A stretch of DNA of 10,625 nucleotides from Terana coerulea (lineage: Eukaryota > Basidiomycota > Agaricomycetes > Polyporales > Phanerochaetaceae): assembly GCA_024811115.1 (NCBI GenBank), contig JAKOGH010000943.1:1-10625 (forward strand), written 5' to 3'. Every line of letters begins with the position of its first letter. The stretch's first letter is position 1. The translations under genes and the position numbers were made by a program. A model generated the notes under the pieces. It saw only the letters and a program-made list of their open reading frames with translations, was not told the origin of the DNA and did no database searches. Shown in pieces: positions 1 through 7,478 of this stretch.

Positions 1-958
1 CCACGTGTGGTCGTTGGCGGAGTTGAGCTCGATTGATGCACTTGTCGGGAAAGAGGTGTGGTTCAAAAGGTCTGAGATGGCGAAAGCGGAGGATGTTAGC
101 CGCAGATGTTGCAGCCTCTGGAAGGAGACGATGCGATCGGACGATGGCGCGGTGTCATCTTCTGACGGCCCGTGCAAAACTCCCTCCAAATCAAGGGATA
201 CCAGCGCCGGCATGTTCTCCAACGCATTGAGAATCTCTTCGAGCTTCACCGCATAATGCTCGACGTACATTTGGGAAATTACCACCTTGAATGTCAAGTG
301 CGTAAGCGTCGCCTTGAACAACGGGTTCGACCACGAAAGATAACACTCATTGACATCCAAGCAAACGAGATTTGGCATTTTGACGTGTTGGAATGGGATA
401 TGGAATGAGGTCTCGGCATGCGCAGTGTACGAGCCATATCGAAGTGTGAGCGACCTAAGCTTAGGCGCAGCAGATTCGAGGGTGGTGTAGTAGTCGGGGC
501 GTTTGAGCCAAATATCCAAGCTCTCTATACGGGGCAGCTCGTTCAAGACGAGTATGAGAGCGCTTGTAGTATTGGACCCGAGGTGGGCTCTGGCGACACG
601 GAGTGGAACCGCCTTCGAGCGCAGGAGCATTTCCTGGACGAACGCCACGTCGCAGGCCATAAACTCTTGCCCAAAGTCTCGGCGTCTGCAGCGCGATGTT
701 TCGCCACCGGTGACAGACATGCGCAACGCCCACCCAGCAATAGTACCTTGTCCCGAGGCCCGAATTTGGAAGGTGTTCCAGTAGCATGCCACTCGGCTGC
801 CAAATGAAGGAAGATCTCGGCCAAAAGTTCGGGTGGAAGTCGAGCGGTAGCACCAGCGTGTTGAGCTCCCGTTTGAGAGTGGCTAGTTCAAGCCCTAGCG
901 CGTTGATCGAGGTACACAGACGCTGACGGGTCCTTTCCGTGTCATCTTCGTTAGACAT
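1..958 (-). CDS. F-box protein with LRR-like C-terminal region, partial, three apparent frameshifts
   Basis: Probably a substrate-recognition subunit of an SCF (Skp1-Cullin-F-box) ubiquitin ligase; the target is unknown. Read on the minus strand from ATG at 958-956 (MSNEDD). It begins with a charged, coiled-coil-like helix ending in LNTL, then an F-box core RLPPELLAEIFLHLAAEW (about 840-785), then the HVCHRWRNIALQTPRLW motif (about 720-670). From 660 down to base 1 a single frame stays open for 220 codons and reads as repeated leucine-rich strands (for example LPRIESLDIWL, APKLRSLTLRYG, MPNLVCLDVNECYL). The C terminus lies beyond the window. The family-like pieces are in three different frames, with shifts near 841-846, 746-750 and 658-663, each explained by one base. 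No intron fits. It may be a decaying pseudogene or a good gene with sequence errors. The same domain order and motifs occur in the F-box gene at the right end, so the two are paralogues. It is transcribed away from HSP78. Confidence 0.82.
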
Positions 959-1597
959 GTGAGGTACGCTCGCGATTCTGTCGGGATGATTCAGTGAACG
1001 CAAGCCACTACATGCAACTTAATCCTTACTGTGACACTCCCAAACTTCTTTTTGAGCAGTTTCCACATAGGGAACTACTGGAGCAGCGAGTCTCGGATGG
1101 AAAGGTGTCTGGGGCAATTTTCGTGCAGGTAAGTCGACGATAAGTAGCGTGGATGGCGTGTCAGGTATGTTCTGAACAAAGCCGTGAGCATACTATTATT
1201 TTGTGACAAAACACCCTTACAGCAAAGCTGCGGCGGTTTTACGAGATGTGATGGCTGTGGTTCAGGAGTCAGGACAGAAAAGTGATTGATCGCTCAATTT
1301 TCCAAACAGGATTTGTGGCGTGGGACTATCCGGCAACCCCGTTGCGTCCAGCCACCGGGACCACGGAGTGCCCCATTCAGTCTGTTTGTCTTGAGCATTG
1401 AAGTGAGCGACGAGTTTCCCTGCAGCTGTACGCATGACATTATAGGTGAGTGCAAACCAAGTGGAGAGGAAGTTAACTGGCGCACCTGGACATCCTTCTG
1501 ACTTCAAGTTGGCACTATGATTGAACGACCCGTGATGTGCATTACTATGTCAACAATTCACCCGAGTGAGGGCATCCAAGCGGAGGAATAAGGGAAG

Positions 1598-1612
1598 TGA
1601 AAGTTCCCGGAG
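1598..1612. promoter_or_regulatory. Candidate heat-shock element upstream of HSP78
   Basis: The core GAAAGTTCCCGGA (1599-1611) contains GAA-nn-TTC exactly, followed at the correct 5-base step by GGA in place of GAA. That is 8 of 9 key positions of a three-unit HSF1 site, about 320 bases upstream of the HSP78 start. Heat-shock control of HSP78 is known in yeast; its use here is inference from position and motif. Confidence 0.35.
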
Positions 1613-1754
1613 AAATGGGTTCCAGACGGTCTTGGATCGCTAGCCAGCTGCCCTGCTCACGTTCAGGACCGGAGGGAGCTTGCGTCATCAAAATGCCGAC
1701 GGCTGCCAGAATTTGGCCAGGCGGCGCCAAATGACGCTGAGCGTGCCGCCGACT

Positions 1755-1779
1755 TCTCTAGAAACCTCTCGGTCCTTCG
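1755..1779. promoter_or_regulatory. Candidate degenerate heat-shock element array
   Basis: At exact 5-base steps the triplets are CTC (1756), GAA (1761), CTC (1766), GGT (1771) and TTC (1776), against the ideal TTC/GAA alternation. Two units are perfect and two have one mismatch. It lies about 150 bases before the HSP78 ATG, a usual distance for such sites. It is weaker than the 1598-1612 site and could be chance. Confidence 0.25.
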
Positions 1780-1926
1780 TCCCGCCACCATGTCTCAAAG
1801 GCACTCACCATAAACCATTCTCGGCTCTGCTGCTGCTCTCTCGCTTCGATCTCACATTCTACACCGCCCATTCAACACCGCTGTACGACACCTGGATAAT
1901 CGACTGTACACGCCTACGCAGACGAG

Positions 1927-4755
1927 ATGCTCCGGCTTCCAGAACGCCAAACACATTCACTCGCGTCTTCCGCCGGACGACTCAGCGCACTCGCCCCGCG
2001 GATCGCCGTCTCCAACGGGCTCTTGCGAAGAGCAGTTGTACCAGCAGCGCATGCGTATACATCCATAACTCGCCCGCCTTCGCTTCAGGGAGCAGGGCAA
2101 CGGAGGGGGTATGCATCGCAGCCTCCTGGCGGCGGCATGGGCGGCATGGGTGGGCCTGGCGGATTCAACATCTTTGGGAACAAGCCCGAGAAGGGGCAGG
2201 CGTTGAAGGAGTATGTGCGTACCTTGTTGTCTCTTGCGCGTTGTGACGCATGGGTGAAGCTGACGCGACCGCAGAGCGTGGACCTCACCGAGCTGGCGAA
2301 GAACGGGAAGTTGGATCCTACGATTGGGAGAGACGAAGAGATTCGGCGGACGATCCAAAGTACGTGCCCCTCGCTGAGAGTCTTTCGGTGCACCTATTGA
2401 CCTAACCCCTCAGTCCTCTCAAGACGCACGAAATCGAACCCGGTCCTGATCGGCCCGCCCGGCGTCGGCAAGACGGCGATTCTCGAAGGGCTCGCGAGCC
2501 GCATCGTGGCGAAGGAGGTGCCCGAGCCTGCAGCACAAGCGCGTGCTGTCCATCGACCTCGCGTCGATCATGGCCGGCTCGGGCATCCGCGGCCAGTTCG
2601 AGGAGAAGTTCAAGGCGCTGCTCAAGGACATTGAGGACGAGGCGGGGAACGTGATCTGTTTCATTGACGAAGTCCGTACGTAAAATTCGTTCCAGCTCTG
2701 AGAGCGCACGTGAGACTGACGGGGTACATGGGCTCAGACACCTTGTTTAATCTTGGCAAAGCGGAAGGAAGCATCGACGCTGGACAGATGATCAAACCGG
2801 CGCTGGCGAGAGGGCTGCAACTTGTTGGTGCCACTACCCGTGTGTCTTTTCTTCTTACCCAGTGTATGCTATTGCATAGCTCATGCCGTTCCTTAGCCGA
2901 CGAGTACAGGAAGACCATTGGGAAAGATGCCGCGCTCGAGCGCCGCTTCCAGCCTGTGAGCATCGATGAGCCATCTGTGGAGTCCACCATCAGTATCCTT
3001 CGAGGTCTGAAACCGCGATACGAAGTGCACCACGGAGTCGAGATTAGTGACAGCGCGCTGGTCACTGGTACGCTTCGCATTGTCGACGCTCGAAACTAGT
3101 CTGCTGAACTGTATCCACAGCGGCCGTCTACTCTGCGCGGTACATCTCCGACAGGTTTCTTCCGGACAAAGCCATCGACCTCGTTGACGAAGCCGCGTCG
3201 GCGCTGCGCCTCGCCCAGGAATCCAAGCCCGACGAACTAGAAGCGCTGGACCGCGAGATAGTGACCCTACAGATCGAGCTCGAGTCACTCAAGAACGAGC
3301 AGGACGTATTCAGCGTCGAGCGGCGCGACAAGGTCGAGGACACGCTCCGGCGGAAGCGCGACGAGGCGAGCAGCCTCGAGCGCGTTTGGCAGGCGGAGCG
3401 CGCGCGGCAGCAGCGCCTGAAGGCGCTCAAGGAACAGATCGAGGCGGCGAAGCACGCGCTTGACGTCGCACAGCGGCAGGGGCAGTACGAGCAGGCGAGC
3501 CGGCTGCGGTTCGCGACGATCCCGGAGCTGGAGCGGCAGCTGCCGCGGGAGGAGGAGCGGGCGCAGAGCGATGCGGAGAGGGAGGAGGGCCCCCCTGAGG
3601 ATGCTGCACGATCGCGTGACGTCGGGCGACATCTCGCGGGTCGTGGCGAAGGCGACCGGCATTCCCGTGACGAACCTGCTGAAGGGCGAGCGAGAGAAGC
3701 TCGTGCACATGGAGGACGTCCTGGGGCAGCGCGTCGTCGGCCAGGAGCACGTCGTCAGCGCGGTTTCCGACGCGGTGCGCATCTCACGCGCCGGGCTGCA
3801 GGCGCCCAACCGACCCGTCGCGTCCTTCCTCTTCCTTGGACCTACAGGAGTCGGCAAGACGGAGCTCTGCAAGGCGCTCGCGGGATTCTTGTTCAATGAC
3901 GAGCAGCGGGGGCTGATCAGCATCAACATGTCCGAGTACCACGACCGCCACACGATCTCGCGGCTCATCGGCGCCGCGCCGGGCTACGTCGGGTTCGAGG
4001 AGGGCGGGCAGCTGACGGAGGCCGTGCGCCGGAAGCCGTACGCGGTCATCCTGCTCGACGAGCTGGAGAAGGCGCACAAGGACGTCGCGATGATCCTGCT
4101 GCAGATCCTGGACGAGGGCACGATCACGGACAGCCAGGGCCGCAAGGTCGACTTCCGGAACACGATCGTCTGCCTCACGAGCAACCTCGGCTCCAACATC
4201 CTGGCACGCGACGGCGCGACGGACGTGCAGGGCGTCGTCACGCCAGAGGCGCGCGCGCAGGTGCTCGAGCACACGCAAGAGTTCTTCCCGCCCGAGCTGC
4301 TGAACCGGCTGGACGCGATGCTCGTGTTCAATAAGCTGTCGCGCGCGTCGGTGCTGCAAGTTGTGGACCTGCGCCTGCGCGACGTCGCGGCGCGCCTGGC
4401 GGGCCGGCGGATCGCGCTGGACGTGCAGCCCGCGGCGCGGAGTGGCTGGCGGCGCAGGGGTACTCGGCCGTGTACGGCGCGCGGGCGATCGCGCGGGTGG
4501 TGCGGACGGACGTGCTGTTCCCGCTGGCGCAGAAGATGCTGCGGGGGACGATTAGGTGAGCTGCGCATGATGCCGCGTGCGAACTTGAGCTGACCACGGC
4601 TGGCGATGCCTAGGGATGGGGACACGGTGCACATTCGTGTGGGCGAGGACGGAAAGCTGGAAATTCAAGAAAATCACCCGCCCGATGCGTCCGTGGCCTC
4701 GGCGGCATCGGCGTCGTCGCTGGATGAACTCGACGAGACTGCTCGGCCCGAGTGA
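1927..4755 (+). CDS. HSP78: Mitochondrial Hsp78, ClpB-type AAA+ disaggregase
   Basis: ATP-driven hexameric chaperone of the mitochondrial matrix that threads and resolubilises aggregated proteins with the mitochondrial Hsp70 system. Exons by homology and splice sites: 1927-2214, 2275-2359, 2414-2675, 2738-2839, 2897-3067, 3121-4555, 4614-4755; introns 53-62 bases. The product is about 828 residues, close to yeast Hsp78. Residues 1-62 are Arg/Ser/Ala-rich with no acidic run apart from E6, and end in RRGY before AS, a fitting presequence cleavage site. The Clp_N domain is absent, as expected for Hsp78. AAA1: Walker A GPPGVGKT (138-145), Walker B ICFIDE (206-211), Arg fingers in LERRFQ. A coiled-coil M domain follows (LQIELESL onward). 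AAA2: [14 protein letters not shown], pore loop GYVGFEEGG, Arg finger LLNRLD, sensor-2 GAR. The frame breaks at about 2527, 3590-3595 and 4439-4441; each break is a small indel, not an intron. AAA1 pore loop reads GIRG where ClpB has KYRG. Confidence 0.94.
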
Positions 4756-5262
4756 ACTCGGCATCTCGACGAACGAGCATAAACGCCCAACTCTATCTCC
4801 CGATTGCCGCGGATGAAGGAACTCGTCATCCCGGAGTGACGAAGGTTAACGTTTCATTTAGAGGCCCGCTACTTATTGGTACAAAGTATAATTGTAGACT
4901 AGTCTGGTCAACCCCACTCCGTAACGTCGCTTTGCTCGTCCCATGCTATCTACGTTGTATTAGTAGAGCTCCTCACTCCATTATCCTTTATCGTAGTACG
5001 CATGACATCGCCATCCTCTCTCCGTGGCGCTATTCTCGGTCCAATTCGCTCTCCCCATGTTAGTTTCCACTGTTGTCCAGACACACGCCCGTGTAGTCCT
5101 TTCCGCTTTCCGGAATCGCTTCTGCAGTTCTGCTTCCTTGAGCTCCAGAGTCTCTGGTGTGCGGGCTGACCATAAATGTCTGGATCGGGAACAATCCATC
5201 GACGTCAGCTGCAATAGAAGCCTGTCACTCAAGCTGGCCCCTATCACGGTCAGCCGCCGCCC

Positions 5263-5276
5263 CCGCTATATAGCGG
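5263..5276 (+). promoter_or_regulatory. Palindromic TATA box of the aquaporin gene
   Basis: CCGCTATATAGCGG is a perfect 14-base palindrome whose centre is a TATATA element, 90 bases before the aquaporin ATG at 5366. It is followed at once by a CT-rich tract, the usual fungal core-promoter order. A single CCCCT stress-type pentamer lies just upstream (5238-5242) and is too short to weigh. Confidence 0.5.
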
Positions 5277-5293
5277 TCCCGCGACGCTCACCG

Positions 5294-5333
5294 TCTCTCC
5301 ACCTTCTCCTTCTCCCTCCCCCTCCCCCTTCTC
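5294..5333 (+). promoter_or_regulatory. CT-rich tract at the presumed transcription start
   Basis: Forty bases with only one purine (an A at 5301), lying 20-60 bases downstream of the TATA palindrome and ending about 32 bases before the ATG. Pyrimidine tracts of this kind mark transcription starts of strongly expressed filamentous-fungal genes, so the mRNA probably begins in or just after it. Confidence 0.45.
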
Positions 5334-5365
5334 GACCTCTCACGACCACCCGCACGAGGACGACG

Positions 5366-6581
5366 ATGTTTGGACGCTCAAAGAGAAGCCATCCTCCACC
5401 GGGTGACTACAAAGGCGGCATGGACGCGGTTCCTGCACGGACGGGGTACTTTGCCGGCTGGAAGGACGACCTCTACGCCGCGTCGCTGGAGTTCATCGGC
5501 ACGACGACCTTCCTGACCCTCGCCTTCGGCGGCGTGCAGGCATCCGCGGCAGAGGCGGGCAGCGAGGGCGCGAGCGTCGGTACCGGCGTGAACCGTATCA
5601 TGTACATCGCGCTCTCCTTCGGCTTCGCGCTCCTCGTCTCCGCCTGGCTCTTCTTCCGCGTCACCGGCGGGCTGTTCAACCCGAACGTCGCGACCGCGCT
5701 CTTCCTGAGCGGGATCATCGGCCCCGTGCGCTTTGTGATGTACTGTGTCGCGCAGCTCGTCGGCGGGATCGCGGCGGCGGCGCTGGTGCTGGCGTTGACG
5801 CCGGGACCGATGGCGGCGAAGTACGTTGTGGAACTGTCTCAGGAAGCCTTGGATGCTCATGACGTCTGCTAGCACCGTGCTTGCTCCCGGGATCAACCCC
5901 GCGCAGGGCGTGTTCATCGAAGCGTTCGTCACTGCATGCCTGTGCATGGCGGTCCTCATGTTAGCTGCGGAGAAGCACATCGCGACGCCTTTCGCTCCCG
6001 TGGGTGTCACCTCTTTGATAGAAGCTTTGCGCTATACTCAATGTGTCTGCAGGTCGGCATTGGCTTGACCTTGTTCATCTGTGAGCTGTTCTCGGTGTAC
6101 TACACCGGGGAGCCGCCAACACCGCACGCGCATTTGGTCCCGCTGTGGTGACCGGGTTTCCGTATGGCACGCATTGGGTGGTACGTGTTTCACGCTTCCC
6201 TCCCCAGTCTCTACACGGGACTCACGCGTCCCCTCTACAGTACTGGGTTGGCCCTGGCATTGGCTCAGTATTCGCCGCCCTGTTCTACGCCATCCTGAAG
6301 CAGTGCGCATTTTCGCTCTCCCGCTCTGTGGTATCCGTTGCTCACTCTCTCCGCTCCTCTTTAGCAACCGGTACTGGAAGCTCAACCCCGGCCAAGACGA
6401 GATTGTGCCCGAGGCGTCGCCGAAGGACCCCATCGAGGTCGTCCGCTCGCGCTCGTCCGCCAGCAGGGGCAGCCCGGGCCGCAGCATGGACGCCGAGCGG
6501 GACAGCCAGGGGCAGGCGCGGTACATCGGCGACGTCGGCGTCAGCAGCGACGCGGGCAGACCGAACGGCAGCGCCGTCTGA
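5366..6581 (+). CDS. Orthodox fungal aquaporin (MIP family), one apparent frameshift
   Basis: Six-helix membrane channel for water or small neutral solutes. Exons: 5366-5820, 5873-5999, 6053-6180, 6241-6302, 6365-6581; introns of 52, 53, 60 and 62 bases. Restoring one G gives 329 residues. Order: short cytosolic N terminus; TM1 about 36-57; TM2 about 76-97; first half-helix with NPN (105-107); TM3 about 119-143; TM4 about 164-184; TM5 about 195-211; second half-helix with NTA and Arg (217-220); TM6 on GPGIGSVFAALFYAIL; then about 65 hydrophilic, Ser/Arg-rich residues. The FAPVGIGL and YYTGG stretches and a short extracellular loop point to the AQY-like group, not aquaglyceroporins. The start is the first ATG after the CT tract. 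At 6107-6110 (four Gs) the frame slips; as written it would stop at 6149-6151, just after the second box. The ATG at 5024 is rejected. The selectivity-filter residues are unusual (see findings). Confidence 0.92.
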
Positions 6582-6898
6582 TGTGCACGCACACACCCTA
6601 ACGCGCCCATCCTACTCCATCGCCATCTCACCTCACTACCACTCCACCTGGACAGTCATGTCCCTGCACTCTACGCGTATCCCCTCCATATAGCATGTAT
6701 CTTAGCACAAGTATATTCCGTCGCATAACGCGGCCTCAATCTGGATGTTCCTTTCACGCTTCCTGGCTCCTGAGAGGGGTTGGAGGCGGCGAGCCAAAGT
6801 GCTGGATGTGATGGCGGTCGGCTTTGTGGCGTCAGCGCGCCGAGCCGGCGCTTCGGAGCTGCACGCCGGTTGTCTTGCGACTCCTTCCACCTCAGACC

Positions 6899-6924
6899 CG
6901 CGGTCCGCGTAATGATTAATGATT
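6899..6924. repeat. Short palindrome followed by tandem heptamer
   Basis: CGCGGTCCGCG (6899-6909) is a palindrome around a central T and contains facing CGG/CCG triplets, the type of half-site bound by Zn2Cys6 fungal regulators, though with unusual 1-base spacing. Immediately after, AATGATT occurs twice in tandem (6911-6924). The structure is certain; any function is guesswork. Confidence 0.4.
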
Positions 6925-7372
6925 GTCCTATCTCGTCCTGTATCCGCCTCGGAGGCGGGTTTCGCGCCCGTCGAAGTGGCTGGGCTGACGCGAGCTACGA
7001 CTTTGGACGGGTAACGACACACCGCTCATGCCTGCTACTTACGCTGTTGATTCTCTCGTCCGGTTACCTGGAGACTGGTTTCAGTCGCGAAGCCTTGTGA
7101 GCACGTTCTGGCCGCCACATTCCTGATTGGTGTTGACACAATGGGCATGGTAGTAACGCTTTTTAGCCGTTTCTCTGCGTGACGTTTCGGTGGCGTTTTA
7201 CGCTGGCATCCGTAAATAGGACAATACGCTCCTCGATGAAACCGTAAGGCGGCACAAGCACTCGCCGCGACGCCGTTCAGACAACTCAATCTATTATTCA
7301 TGCACCACACAAGGATGTGCGGATGCGACAGTCTCTACAGTTCGAATAAGCATGCGAAACCTACCGCACATG

Positions 7373-7382
7373 GCTTATAAGC
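7373..7382 (+). promoter_or_regulatory. Palindromic TATA box of the CxxC orphan gene
   Basis: GCTTATAAGC is a perfect 10-base palindrome with a TATAA core, about 100 bases before the proposed ATG at 7479. The spacing is very like that of the aquaporin promoter, which supports the proposed start. Confidence 0.45.
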
Positions 7383-7478
7383 TCCGTTGGGGTCTATCCC
7401 GGCTGTAAGTCTGTCTGTACATCTCCTGTCCCTACTCCACTTATCTTACATCTTAGCGACTACGCTACGCATTTCTCA

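Larger units (their letters stand above)
959..1926. other. Non-coding region between divergent F-box gene and HSP78
   Basis: About 970 bases between two divergently oriented genes, so both promoters should lie here. The open frames inside (for example 1262-1507 minus and 1286-1501 plus) are short, overlap each other on opposite strands and resemble no family I know. I see no tRNA, transposon end or tandem repeat. The last 120 bases before the HSP78 ATG are pyrimidine-rich, as is common around fungal transcription starts. Candidate heat-shock elements are listed separately. Confidence 0.6.
4756..5365. other. Intergenic region: HSP78 3' flank and aquaporin promoter
   Basis: About 610 bases between two genes on the same strand. 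A frame in phase with the aquaporin stays open upstream from 5024, but the upstream part has no membrane-protein character, runs through the TATA box and CT tract, and is best read as promoter and 5' leader. No repeat, RNA gene or second coding exon is visible. Confidence 0.6.
6582..7478. other. Intergenic region with small palindromes
   Basis: About 900 bases between the aquaporin stop and the next gene. Short frames such as 6780-7100 plus and 7035-7310 minus have biased, low-plausibility composition and no family resemblance, and I do not call them. It holds the aquaporin 3' flank, a small palindrome with a tandem heptamer near 6900, and the promoter of the next gene. Confidence 0.55.

Noticed and set aside
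1262..1507. Overlapping open frames on both strands in the HSP78/F-box spacer
   Set aside because: They are short, overlap each other on opposite strands, match no known family, and have no convincing splice or promoter context.
2518..2533. A 16-base GT...AG segment in HSP78 that would act as a mini-intron over the first frameshift
   Set aside because: It is far too short for splicing and would delete conserved residues (VPESLQ region). A two-base deletion explains the data with normal family spacing.
3285..3968. Long minus-strand open frames over HSP78 (also 3784-4359 and 3984-4634)
   Set aside because: They are shadows of GC-rich coding sequence. The plus strand carries unmistakable AAA+ motifs, and the minus products are low-complexity Arg/Ala/Leu-rich.
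5024..5365. In-frame upstream extension of the aquaporin from an ATG at 5024
   Set aside because: It would run through the TATA palindrome and CT tract, and its Ser/Pro/Arg-rich composition is unlike the family. The ATG at 5366 gives a normal short N terminus.
5378..6010. 210-codon minus-strand open frame over the aquaporin
   Set aside because: It is the antisense shadow of exon 1, with Arg/Glu/Ala-biased composition and no domain, while the plus strand encodes clear membrane helices.
6780..7310. Open frames of about 90-106 codons in the spacer after the aquaporin
   Set aside because: They lie on opposite strands with no motif and no start context or introns typical of the neighbours; probably chance.
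7335..7350. AGTTCGAAT resembling a tRNA B-box
   Set aside because: No A-box at the right distance and no cloverleaf stems could be found around it.
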